Assembly (NCBI GenBank): GCA_018292915.2
Contig: JACVVK020000093.1
Span: forward strand, 158,501 to 222,500
Origin: Batillaria attramentaria
Lineage: Eukaryota; Mollusca; Gastropoda; Batillariidae
Direction of reading: 5' to 3'
Length of the DNA: 64,000 nucleotides
The first letter of the stretch is position 1. Each line of letters starts with the position of its first letter. Made by a program: the position numbers and the translations under genes. Below the pieces are notes generated by a model. It was not told the origin of the DNA. It worked only from the letters and a program-made list of their open reading frames with translations, and made no database searches. Shown piece by piece: positions 54,688 to 64,000 of the stretch.

Positions 54688-54951
54688 AGAGAAAAAAAAA
54701 AAAAAAACATTATGTCAATCTCTGAAATCACCCCTTCTCCCATACAGTGACGTCAAGGACGTAGTGTGTTTTGCCAGTACACGGCACAGTAAAGGGGCGG
54801 GGTTTGGTCGTCTGTTCTCAGGTACATGTAGTACAATTTATTGGGTCCTCGAAGGACGGTGGTACAAGAACTATATGACAAGGTTGACAAAGTGTTGCAA
54901 GTGTTGAAGATGGCTGGCTGTGACGGAGTGCTATTGTTTCACTTCTACCGG

Positions 54952-54983
<32 letters not shown>

Positions 54984-55150
54984 CTGTCGCCTGGAAGCGT
55001 CTGACACAACGGCCACCAAACTACTCGTACTGCACGTGCGGGCGCGTGCAGGGACCGCCAAGTGGCTGGCTACGTCATCACCGCATCACTTACTAATGCG
55101 CTCTCTTTGACCGTGGGGTGGTAGTTTCAGGCTGGGTTTTGTTAGGGTTC
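54688..55150. other. Unassigned sequence with a CA array
   Basis: Contains an A run (54692-54707) and a CA array (54953-54981). No gene. Confidence 0.4.
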
Positions 55151-55152
55151 AG

Positions 55153-55240
55153 TTGTTATTGGTGTGTGTGTGTGGGGGGGGGGGGGTAGGAGGGATGGGT
55201 GTTTGAGGGTTTAACTTCTTTTTCCACCACATAAGGGTGC

Positions 55241-55278
<38 letters not shown>
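55153..55278 (-). mobile_element. SINE-A copy 24, 3' fragment inside a TG array
   Basis: About 55 bp of tail and body end (GGATGGGTGTTTGAGGGTTTAACTTC to CACCACATAAGGGTG, 55184-55232) lie between a TG run (55153-55166) and a longer TG array (55233-55278). The target duplication is hidden in the array. Confidence 0.78.
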
Positions 55279-55282
<4 letters not shown>

Positions 55283-55309
55283 CTGTACTGCTTTCTTTCA
55301 GTTCCTGGT

Positions 55310-55445
55310 TTGGTTTCTTTTAGTTCTTTTAACTCTTATGCTAGTTTTAGTTCTTTTAGCTCTTTTAGTTTTTTTTAACCAGCTCTTTTAGTCCTTAGAG
55401 CTCAGCGAGAAATAAGTGCTTTATAAGTATCCGTTATTATTATCA
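55310..55445. repeat. TTAGTTC-type repeats and retroelement-like tail
   Basis: Several TTTTAGYTCTT words are followed by CTCAGCGAGAAATAAGTGCT, TTATAAGTATCC and a short ATT run. Confidence 0.5.
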
Positions 55446-55560
55446 TATGAAAGACGTGGCATTGAGAAAAAGGCCAGCACAAACATTTGGCCCCATCCGG
55501 GATTCGAACCCACGGCCCAAGCATTGGAAGTCCAACGTTCTATCGCTCGGCTATCCAGGA
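55443..55560 (-). mobile_element. SINE-A copy 25, target of a nested SINE-A
   Basis: Head and part of the body only (ATGAAAGACGTGGC to CGCTCGGCTATCCAGGA). The 3' part is replaced by TTATAAAGCACTTAT-type sequence with an ATA run on the sense strand, so it is either deleted or joined to a different tail. SINE-A copy 26 inserted into its head. Confidence 0.85.
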
Positions 55561-55561
55561 T

Positions 55562-55732
55562 GGGTGGGTGGGTGTTTTGGGTTGAACGTCCTTTTCCACC
55601 ACATACGGGTGATATCAAAGACGGGGCAACGATGAAAAAGCCAGCACAAATACTTGGCCCCAGACGAGGTACGAACTCACGACCCGAGCATTGAGAGTCC
55701 AACGCTCTACCATTCGGCCACCCCGGCTCCCC
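55562..55732 (-). mobile_element. SINE-A copy 26, nested insertion with 14-bp duplication
   Basis: A complete minus-strand copy. The perfect repeat CGGCTATCCAGGAT (55548-55561 and 55733-55746) is itself part of the older SINE-A head. This shows the family remained active after copy 25 was fixed. Confidence 0.96.
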
Positions 55733-55784
55733 CGGCTATCCAGGATCTCTGAGAGAGGGGAGGAGTTTTGTTTTGCTTTGTTTT

Positions 55785-55880
55785 TCACTCACTCACTCAT
55801 TCACTCACTCACTCACTCACTCACTCACCATTCAATCAATGAATCAGTCAATTGATCAAGAGATCAATCAATCAATTTTT
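55785..55880. repeat. (ACTC)n and ATCA-rich repeats
   Basis: ACTC units (55788-55828) followed by AATCA-rich DNA. Confidence 0.92.
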
Positions 55881-55987
55881 GAATCATTGAACTACTAATC
55901 AGCGGATAATTTAGTCAGTTCATCAATTAATCGAACTTTTTTCCTTCGGCGAAATCGGTCCACGTTTTTAATCTGAGTAACACGGTG

Positions 55988-56030
<43 letters not shown>

Positions 56031-56053
56031 GTCTGTCTGTCTGTCTGTCTGTG
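55988..56053. repeat. (TG)n and (CTGT)n arrays
   Basis: TG array 55988-56030 followed by CTGT units. Confidence 0.95.
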
Positions 56054-56800
56054 TTTTCGGATGGGACGAAGTTTTTTGTATGTTGTTACCATTCACTGGT
56101 TGCACACGGTGTAACCTCTTGAACGTTCTGAATCAATTCAACATCACACGAGGCTGAACACACGCTTGAATACTTTTCATGCAAACGTGAATGAGAAAGC
56201 AGAATAGTATAAATACTCAGGGAAGTGGGGGGACCGAAATGGAGAGAACGCATACAAGCGAAACTGATCGCTGAAAAAAAAAAAAAAAACTTAGATAAGA
56301 GAGCCTGCGCATATTATTACTCGAGGCCTTTGAAACAGAAACAGAATGGAGTGGTGTAAAACAGTAAAAGATGACAATCGTGAAGCGGGGAGACACAGAG
56401 GGAAAAAATCGATAGTCGTGCAACAACTGGCGCCTAATCTTTGTCATTTCCTTCCCCCCTCACTCCCTCCCCCCCCCCCCCCCCCTTCCCCCTCCCCTTC
56501 TCTTCTCACTTCGGTCCAGCCGTGGCGTATTCACTCCCGTCGTCTCTTGTTTGCTGAAATTATCGTTCTCGTGTCGTCTTCTGCCCGCTCGTGCACCAAG
56601 GCCCCGGATGTCACCTACGTGCGGGTAACAGGTGCTGCCGCCTAGCGGAGACCGAGTGACGCACGTACGTCATCAATTAGGGGGCCATTACTCCAGGGGA
56701 CCCGTCACCTGAAAGGCTCACGAGGGCTGCGCGCGAAAACAATGAAAATTGAAAGAAAATATTAAACGAGGCTTGTTTATGACGCAACATGTGTCGTGCA
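56054..56800. other. Unassigned sequence
   Basis: Contains an A run (56274-56290) and a C-rich run (56455-56500). A weak CTCF-like word (GCTGCCGCCTAGCGG) spans 56635-56649. No gene. Confidence 0.4.
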
Positions 56801-57460
56801 GGTTGGAATAAGGGTTGGGAAGAGGGTATGAGGGGCTTAGAGGGTCGGAGGGGATCAGGGATGGAAGAGGGGGGACGTGGAGGAGAAGGGAGGTAGGGTA
56901 GGTGGGGAGGAGCCGAAAAGTTAAGACAATGGCTTTGAGATCAGGGCTGTTGCCGATGCCGAGTTCTGATGCCAGAACAAACTTTATCACCTTGAAGGCT
57001 GTTATAGGGATATGTGGGTCGGTGGGGGGGGGGGGAGGTAGGAGAGGGGAAGGGAGGCTAAAAAGGTGACAGTTTTTGAGATCATACAGGTCGCAGCCTG
57101 TTATCGATGCCGAATTTTGATGGCACATGTCATTCATCTTGTAGGTCTGTCTGCACATTCCCAGTTATCTGGTTTGCTTGCTTGTACCAGAAAAATCCTG
57201 AGAACGCTATACTATCATCTGCAAACAGGGTCCAAGTGCCTGTTAAAGGGATGTGTGGGGGGGGGGGAGCAGGAGCCGGGGCTGCTGCATGAAAAAAAAA
57301 AAAAGGACTGGATTGGAAGTGTGTGTGAGAATGGGGGGGGGGGGGGGGGCTGAAAAGATGAGACATTGGCTATGATAGATCAGACAGGTCTCGCCCTGTT
57401 GTCGAAGCCGAGTTTTGATGCCGTGAACGTTGTGTAGCACCTTGAAGGTTGTCACAGGTG
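56801..57460. repeat. Three-unit diverged tandem repeat
   Basis: GATCA...CTGTTGNCGATGCCGAGTT-type blocks start near 56940, 57080 and 57380. They are followed by TGATGCC, and in two units by ACCTTGAAGGNTGTYA. G-rich AGGGATATGTGGG blocks separate units. Spacings differ (140 and 300 bp), so one unit holds an insertion. Confidence 0.78.
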
Positions 57461-57638
57461 GCCGCCGTATATTAACAGTTCCGGCTGCACGGCTCTGGCA
57501 ATCAGCAACGCCATCTATAGAGGAAACGTCAAAACTGTCTTGCCTTTGTTGCGCATCATAAACTTACTGGTTATGACGATAGAAAGGTTGTTTTTTGGTT
57601 TTTTTTTTAAAGAGTAAGGTAATTTTTTTTCTTTTCAG

Positions 57639-57651
57639 TTGTGTGTGTGTG

Positions 57652-57735
<84 letters not shown>
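57639..57735. repeat. (TG)n microsatellite
   Basis: A TG array of about 48 units with one TTTT interruption. Confidence 0.97.
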
Positions 57736-57736
<1 letters not shown>

Positions 57737-57774
57737 CTTTTATTTTTTTTGTTGTTCTTACGTAGGTTTCAAAT

Positions 57775-57814
57775 TGTAAGGCGCCTACAGCTCGTTCCAC
57801 GGGGATAGGCGCCC

Positions 57815-57845
<31 letters not shown>
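57775..57845 (-). mobile_element. Retroelement-type tail: perfect hairpin plus ATT array
   Basis: GGCGCCTA and TAGGCGCC form a perfect 8-bp stem around a 20-bp loop. An ATT array follows. The layout is the same as the SINE-C tail region. Confidence 0.55.
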
Positions 57846-57847
<2 letters not shown>

Positions 57848-57949
57848 ATTCGTTATTTGCACTCGTGGCTCGAACACTGCCAGTGTCATCGTTACCATTA
57901 CTTTTTCCGTGTACAGGTGTGGTTAGGAGGCAATTTCTTCTTTGAAAGA

Positions 57950-58086
57950 TGGACAATCTTTTAACGTACCCGGATCGTGAGTTTCCAGCCGAGACCAAAT
58001 ATTTGTGCTGGCCTTTTTCTCGCTGCCCCGTCTTTGATATCATCCATATATGGTGGAAAAGGACGTTAACCCTCTAAAAGCCACCC
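57950..58086 (+). mobile_element. SINE-A copy 27, partial head
   Basis: Damaged tRNA-like head (GGATCGTGAGTTTCCAGCCG), intact body (GCTGCCCCGTCTTTGATATC) and ATGGTGGAAAAGGACGTTAA, with a decayed tail. Confidence 0.85.
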
Positions 58087-58195
58087 TTCAGACCTGGGTC
58101 TATGCAGGTTGCCTACACAACGATTGTTTGTTTGTTTGTTTTTTTAATGTTGTTGTCGTTGGTTTCAACATCCATTTTTTTTTCTCATTTCACAC

Positions 58196-58196
<1 letters not shown>

Positions 58197-58277
<81 letters not shown>
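58197..58277. repeat. (TG)n microsatellite
   Basis: A TG array of about 40 units. Confidence 0.97.
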
Positions 58278-58280
<3 letters not shown>

Positions 58281-58317
58281 CACAAGCAATTCAGGCGGAG
58301 GCAAAAGGCCTAAAGCC

Positions 58318-58413
58318 TGTGTTGTTGTGAAGTTGTTGTTGTTGTCAAGTTGTTGTTGTTGTTCTTCTTCTTCTTCTTCTCTTTCCTCTTCTTCTTCTTC
58401 GTCTTCTTTTTAA

Positions 58414-58471
<58 letters not shown>

Positions 58472-58500
58472 GATGCTGTTGTTGTTGCTGCTGCTGTGGT
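58318..58500. repeat. (GTT)n and CTT-rich arrays
   Basis: GTT runs, a TTC-rich stretch (58362-58408) and a longer GTT array (58412-58490). Poly-Asn and poly-Thr frames are artefacts. Confidence 0.95.
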
Positions 58501-58715
58501 TGCGGAGATGAAAGGAATGATGAACATGAAGACTATCGATCCCACCGCAGCGCTTGTCCAACCGCTACCCGTGTACTGAACGAGCACACGGACCCAATGC
58601 ACACACCTTTCAGGAGAGGTCCACATGCATGAACGAAGGGGAGTAACTGTTTTCATTCGCAGTTGCAACATGCGTCGGGGCTGAGTGAACCTGGATAACA
58701 ATAAAGTTTTATGCT

Positions 58716-58733
58716 CGCACGCACGCACGCGCG

Positions 58734-58781
<48 letters not shown>
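58716..58781. repeat. CACG repeats and (AC)n array
   Basis: GCACGCACGC units (58716-58737) pass into an AC array. Confidence 0.95.
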
Positions 58782-58782
<1 letters not shown>

Positions 58783-59009
58783 TTATTGGCTGTGCCATAG
58801 CCAACGATAGCCACCTCTGGGCCCCTTGTGATCTAAGCCGGCAATAAAATCTTCCTTGGCAAATCTCTCTGTAATTATAAGACACCAAGAATGCCCGAAA
58901 CATTCAAACGAAAAATAAAGTTGTTAACAAAGAAGCAAATAACTATAGCACATATTGCTCGCTTTCATCTTAGACGGGCCAAGACAAGTCCCAAGGCAAC
59001 AGAGAAAAT

Positions 59010-59062
59010 GCCTGTTTGTTTGTTTGTTTGTTTGTTTGTTTGTTTGTTTGTTTGTTTGTTTC
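59010..59062. repeat. (GTTT)n microsatellite
   Basis: A GTTT array of about 13 units. Confidence 0.95.
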
Positions 59063-59119
59063 TAAGAAACCACCCGCTGTCCCCGAAATAAAACATACCA
59101 AAGGAACGTTTTGGTTTAA

Positions 59120-59350
59120 GCAAGTGTTATTGTAATACAGGTTGTAGAAATGAACAAATAAAGCAAAGATTATGGTAATGCTTAAGTTGGAACAAATGCA
59201 TTGTGACAGTATTGCAACGACAGACTATATTAATCCTTAATTATGATAAATCAACACTACAGGAGAGAGACCGAACTGACTGACTGAAACTTTATTTTTC
59301 AAGGACGAGATAATAGACGCACAGGTCTCTCTTACTATCTGCCCTTGCTA
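59120..59350 (+). repeat. Dispersed repeats R5 (copy 2) and R6 (copy 2), adjacent
   Basis: 59120-59255 resembles 45846-46008 and 59278-59350 resembles 52288-52375. The two blocks are neighbours here but separate elsewhere, so they may be parts of one element or a chance juxtaposition. Confidence 0.58.
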
Positions 59351-59387
59351 CACTAATCAACAAACAAAATGCATCACCACTAATATC

Positions 59388-59390
<3 letters not shown>

Positions 59391-59472
<82 letters not shown>
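59391..59472. repeat. (AC)n microsatellite
   Basis: An AC array of about 41 units. Confidence 0.97.
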
Positions 59473-59474
<2 letters not shown>

Positions 59475-59572
59475 GTGCGCGCGCAGACTGACCAGCGCTT
59501 TCACGCTTTACAGCACATTTCACGAACATTATAGCGTAAATGCTTATGCAAATAATAAGAATTTATCAATTC

Positions 59573-60073
59573 ACCGGCCCCCGTAGTGTAGTGGTTAGCA
59601 CTTCGGACTATGGACCGGGAGACCCGGGTTCGAGTCCCAGCCGAGGCAAGCGGGATTTTTCCTACCTAGGTCGGCTCCTACCCAGAGCGGGTGTGCTATG
59701 GGCCCAATGGGGAGGCTGTTGCCACACAGCCGAGCTTCACCCACTTCACGGGTGCGACTTTGGGGGTGCTTCCCTTGGTATGACACGTCTTATGATGTGG
59801 ATGATTACACGGCCGGCACCGCAGGTGCCGTACTTCTCGGGCCTGGTTAATGCCGGGATATTTATGACAGGAAACGTGGAATGCGGCCCTGTCCCGCAGT
59901 CCCAAACCACACGGACCTCCATAGCATCATCTTACCATCATCCTCATCTCCATCATCATGCATAATAAAAATTGCCCCAACTTCCGAGCCCTCCGTGGAT
60001 TCCACCCATTACCAGGGAGGAACACCACTGGAGCCGGCAAAGAGTTGTGGCAGCAAAAAAAAAAAAAAAAAAA
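59573..60073 (+). mobile_element. SINE-B copy 3, full length with 16-bp duplication
   Basis: A complete element of about 500 bp. Head ACCGGCCCCCGTAGTGTAG with A box GTAGTGTAGTGGTTAGC and B box CCCGGGTTCGAGTCCC; body; terminal poly-A. The perfect 16-bp repeat AAGAATTTATCAATTC lies at 59557-59572 and 60074-60089. The best reference copy of SINE-B. Confidence 0.97.
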
Positions 60074-60116
60074 AAGAATTTATCAATTCGAATACGAGAA
60101 ATACACATAACAATTC

Positions 60117-60120
<4 letters not shown>

Positions 60121-60147
<27 letters not shown>
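60121..60147. repeat. (GA)n microsatellite
   Basis: An uninterrupted GA array. Confidence 0.95.
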
Positions 60148-60664
60148 ATAAGGAACGCTTTGGCATGAGGAAAAAAAATTCTTTCTTAGACGAACCAGAC
60201 GCGGGACACTTTTCTTAGATTCCCAAGACCCACTCTCCCCGAAAAAAAAACACACACTCTCTCTACCCTCAGCGAAGATTCCCACGGGTAAGAAAAAGCA
60301 AAAGCTTAGAAACCTTATCTTATAAGAAAACGTACATCTTATCAAAACCCATGTCTGTATGGTCCAGCCGTCTACCCATGCAGGCGGGGACAATGCACCC
60401 GCCTATTAAGGCGACCACAGCACTGTGTTAGAGGGGTGGAACCGCTGGCCAAGCACCTGCTCTAAAACGTGTGAAGTGACCACCGTCTTGTTTGGGCCGT
60501 CTCCGTCCGGCCACTGTCTTGGGGGTCGGGGTGGAGGGTCGTGAGAAAGTGACCTCTGCCGGCCAACCACCCGCAATGTTAGAAAGGGGAGACCATAATG
60601 CATGCACTTGCTTGGGCGGGTCTGGGTGTATGCTACGCTAGATGTCGCCTTTGTGGCCGACGGT
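60148..60664. other. Unassigned sequence
   Basis: No gene or repeat recognised. Confidence 0.4.
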
Positions 60665-60876
60665 GCGTTTTTTCTTTTCTTGCAGTTCCGTCTTTTCTTT
60701 CATTCTTTTCTTTTCTTTCCCTGTCTTTTCTTCTTTTCTTGTAGTGTCGTCTTTTTATCTCTCATCTTTCCTTTATTTGCTGGTAGTGTCGTCTTTTTCC
60801 TTCTTTTTTTTTTTTTCTTTTTTTTTTTTCCCCTTCTCTTAACTCTATCCGGGTTTTCGCATGGCACATCTTGCAC

Positions 60877-60920
<44 letters not shown>
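60665..60920. repeat. TTTTC-rich degenerate repeat and (CT)n array
   Basis: TAGTGTCGTCTTTT-type words near 60682, 60742 and 60783 lie in TTTTCTTTC-rich DNA. A CT array follows (60881-60919). Confidence 0.8.
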
Positions 60921-60921
<1 letters not shown>

Positions 60922-61006
60922 CCCCCCCCCGTCCCCCACTTATAGTAGTAGTAATTAGGAGTAGTAGGAGTAGTAGGAGTAGTATTCATTGCAATAAGCT
61001 GAATCG

Positions 61007-61008
61007 TG

Positions 61009-61063
<55 letters not shown>

Positions 61064-61102
61064 GTCTGTGTCTGTGTCTGTCTGTCTGTCTGTCTGTCCG
61101 TC
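61007..61102. repeat. (TCTG)n microsatellite
   Basis: A TCTG array with a short GTCTGT interruption near 61065-61080. Preceded by GTAGGA repeats (60955-60985). Confidence 0.96.
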
Positions 61103-61500
61103 CTGTAGTTCAAGCAGAAAAGAACTCTACCCCAAACATTGCTCCTAAACCTTTATAACTACTAAACAAAACCTTCCACAAAAATCAATCATTCAGCACT
61201 ATATTAAAACGATACCCGTCCTAACTCGCCCCTCGCTGTAATTATTAAGATAGAATATCTCCCCTTTTTTTATTCTTTTCATCCGGTCATAACCGCTAGC
61301 TGTTAGGGCCAGACAAACAGCTCAGACCAAACAATCTCTCCCGACTTCTCCAGGCGTCAAAGATGCATTAGCACGGACCTGCGAGTCGGTATGGGTTTTT
61401 CATTTCCTGGTCGCGGCCTCTGTCTATTTGATTTGGGATCTGTCGTCGGCAGAATTAATGGAAAGAAGACGCCGGGGCAATCTCTCGCTCAAAAACCCCT
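61103..61500. other. Unassigned, possibly regulatory sequence
   Basis: Low in simple repeats, balanced composition, no gene. Some AT-rich words (TAATTATTAAGATAGAATAT) could bind homeodomain proteins. Confidence 0.3.
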
Positions 61501-61831
61501 ATCGGCCGTTTACCTGGGAGACAATGTGCGGCTATCGAACGAGTTCTACCTGTCCTGTCCCAGACTATAACGTCAGGTTACGCGTACAGGGGTCGGATGC
61601 ATGAAAGGTGACTGTAGACCGTTTACCTGGGAGACAATGTCCTATTATACGAATTATTTTTTACTCTGTTTTTGTCATTTTCTTACAAGACTAGACAATA
61701 TAATTATATAACCTCACAACACAAGCGGAAAAGGTAAGGTAACCATGAAGGTAATGTAATTCCAAGATAAAGAAAAGTGAACAAAACTCGCAATAACTAA
61801 GAAAAAAGCAGAATCACAAACAGGATACAAG

Positions 61832-61926
<95 letters not shown>

Positions 61927-62260
61927 TCTTGGGTAGAGTCGGGTTACATGATCATCGCTGTTATACAATATCTACCTGCCCTGTTCTGTCCTGTCCTGTC
62001 CCAGGCTAGAACGTCAGGTTACCTATACAAGGGTCGGATGCATGAAGATACTAGACCGTTTACCTGGGAGACTGTCTGATATCGAACGATTTCTGCTTGC
62101 CCGGTCCTGTCCCAGACTATAACATCTAAACAGACTAAACAGGAGTTGGATGCATGAAGACACTAGAACGTTACCTTGAAGACTGTGTGATATCAAACGA
62201 TTTCTACCTGTCCTGTCCTACCCTGTAACGCAGTTTACGTATACATGGTTAGGATGCACG
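61501..62260. repeat. Diverged tandem repeat, period about 113 bp, split by an insert
   Basis: GTTTACCTGGGAGAC occurs near 61508, 61620 and 62056, with ACGTTACCTTGAAGAC at 62168. Units carry CTACCTGTCCTGTCC, AGACTATAACGTCAGGTTAC and GGGTCGGATGCATGAA. A stretch of about 310 bp (61656-61967) that holds the AC array interrupts the array. Confidence 0.88.
61832..61924. repeat. (AC)n microsatellite
   Basis: An AC array of about 46 units inside the insert of the 113-bp repeat. Confidence 0.97.
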
Positions 62261-62590
62261 GAGAGAGAGACTAGGACTAAGTCCGAGAGTAGCTTGACTA
62301 AGCTTAGGCTAAACGATGAGTGGGGGATGCATAAACAAAGACTAAGGCAAGTTTTCGACTATTCCAGGGATCAAACTGTAATACACGCTGATGAAAGTCC
62401 CAACATAATACGTATGAGACTAAGGGATAAGTCTCAGATTACTCTAGTTCCTTTTCATGCATTTCGCCCAAGCAGCCAAGCAGACAAAAAACACTGAGGT
62501 AAAAATCTGGCGACTGGCGATTGTGTTGACAAAGAGAGATGATGGGGTAGGAGGGTGGGTGGAAGGGGAAGGGAGAGGGAGAGGTCATTA
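62261..62590. other. Unassigned sequence
   Basis: A 67-codon frame (62294-62497) has no recognised motif. Several GACTAAG words suggest a weak short repeat. Confidence 0.4.
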
Positions 62591-62840
62591 AAGTGCAAAT
62601 TACGCGATGGACAAATTGCTCTGAAAATCGACGACGTCTTGTAATATGGTTAGAACTCGGTGTTGGAGGATCTTGGCGAGGGACGGGGGGGGGGGGGGTC
62701 TTTGGAGGATGGGGAAGGGCTGTGGGGGGGGTGGGGGGGGGGGTTGACGGATGTCATGAGTGTCCAAGTACGTGATGTACAACTTCTGCTGAAAATTGAG
62801 GATGTCTTCTAGTGTGGGTAGAGATCTTAGAATGGGCAAT
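62591..62840. repeat. Two-unit diverged duplication, about 170 bp
   Basis: GCAAATTACGCGATGGACAA, CTGAAAATCGACGACGTCTT recurs as CCAAGTACGTGATGTACAAC, CTGAAAATTGAGGATGTCTT. A G-rich run lies between. Confidence 0.8.
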
Positions 62841-62841
62841 T

Positions 62842-63279
<438 letters not shown>

Positions 63280-63386
63280 TATAATTTTGCACGTATCTTA
63301 ATGGTATCATATTTTTTTTGTCGCCATAAGCAGCCTTGGCCGATCTGTTGGTTTTAAACATTTAAAATCGTGTCCCCTTTAAAGGA
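63280..63386. repeat. Dispersed repeat R4, copy 2
   Basis: GGCTATAATTTTGCACGTAT to GTGTCCCCTTTAAAGG matches 29780-29900 in the same orientation. Confidence 0.6.
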
Positions 63387-63657
63387 CGGGGATGTTGGAG
63401 GGAGGGACAACTGAAGGTCAAGTTTCAGGTCGTTTGCATCGCATCTGATAAGCTGCCAATCACACGCAAGAAATGAATGACTGGCAGATCGTAATCGCTT
63501 GTCAAAGAACGAGTTTTATGACGTCTTTGTTCTGACCCCTATAATTTTCAATCCGCAGACTCTGCTCTGTAGTGGCAAACAGGGCGGAGATTTTCGTGTC
63601 CCTAAACACTAGCTCGGAATATTCTGTGCCCGTTACGATCCTAGGAACAGATTACCC

Positions 63658-63658
<1 letters not shown>
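63387..63658. other. Unassigned sequence
   Basis: No gene or repeat recognised. Confidence 0.4.
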
Positions 63659-63746
<88 letters not shown>

Positions 63747-63747
63747 T
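63659..63747. repeat. Compound (CT)n(GT)n microsatellite
   Basis: CT array 63659-63729 passes into a GT array. Confidence 0.97.
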
Positions 63748-63823
63748 TCTTGATTTTGCTTGTTTGTTTGTTTGTTTTTTGTGACACTTACTGACATCAG
63801 TGTATACTTATGATCTTTGACGT

Positions 63824-63831
<8 letters not shown>

Positions 63832-63909
<78 letters not shown>
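63832..63909. repeat. (TG)n microsatellite
   Basis: A TG array of about 38 units near the end of the window. Confidence 0.97.
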
Positions 63910-64000
63910 GGATTGCGCCTTCTTTTTGTGTAGTGTGGCTGTTTGTATAGTTATGTAGTAGATGTAGCAACGGCAAGTTCGAAAATTGACCTTTGTGTTT

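Noticed and set aside
62294..62497. 67-codon frame near the end of the 113-bp repeat
   Set aside because: Short, no motif, and made partly of repeated GACTAAG words.

Overview
The window looks like a stretch of animal nuclear genome with no recognisable protein-coding gene, rRNA gene or functional tRNA gene. Its long perfect dinucleotide arrays, several families of tRNA-derived SINEs with target-site duplications, foldback elements and complex tandem repeats point to a large, repeat-rich invertebrate genome. My best guess is a mollusc, perhaps a marine gastropod, because SINEs of this general build are common there. That assignment is inference and cannot be proved from this sequence. All open reading frames are short, most are translations of simple repeats or repeat copies, and none shows a domain I recognise. 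The window is therefore most likely intergenic or deep intronic.

The best-supported content is mobile. SINE-A (provisional name) has about 27 copies: a tRNA-like head with Pol III A and B boxes, a conserved body and a 3' tail of CACCC repeats. Eleven copies have clear direct repeats of 8-15 bp as target-site duplications. One is a 48-bp 3' fragment and one is nested inside an older copy. SINE-B (about 500 bp, three copies) and SINE-C (about 400 bp, three copies, ATT-repeat tail) have their own tRNA-like heads. SINE-D has three copies and SINE-E one candidate. A roughly 400-bp foldback family (FB1) has three copies with about 100-bp terminal inverted repeats. One further foldback element (FB2), a perfect 92-bp palindrome and a 347-bp hairpin are also present. 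A dispersed repeat, R1, occurs at 24.2, 42.6-43.0 and 53.6-54.3 kb and has itself been hit by SINEs. At two of these loci it is accompanied by a second block, R2, in the same relative order.

Layout: 0-3 kb CT arrays, a 27-bp minisatellite and a 321-bp duplication. 3-9.5 kb SINE-A copies around a seven-unit, about 131-bp satellite. 9.5-11.2 kb a CpG-rich patch followed by an alternating minisatellite. 12-14 kb palindromes, a hairpin and SINE-B. 14.7-18 kb SINE-A copies, an AT-rich TAATTA cluster and a six-unit array. 19-28 kb FB1 copies, a LINE-like 3' end, SINE-A, SINE-B and R1. 28-33 kb duplications and GTT/ATT-linked repeats. 33-38 kb large CA/TG arrays with SINE-C and SINE-A. 38-39.3 kb a C-rich tract. 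39.7-40.6 kb FB1 beside FB2. 42.5-44 kb R1, R2 and SINE-C. 44-50 kb arrays, a 77-bp satellite and a 235-bp triplication. 50-56 kb the densest SINE-A cluster. 56-64 kb further tandem repeats, SINE-B and the longest TG, AC and CT arrays.

Sequence not assigned to repeats includes several stretches that could be regulatory (CTCF-like, NRF1-like and YY1-like matches, and TAATTA clusters). These are motif matches read by eye and carry low confidence.
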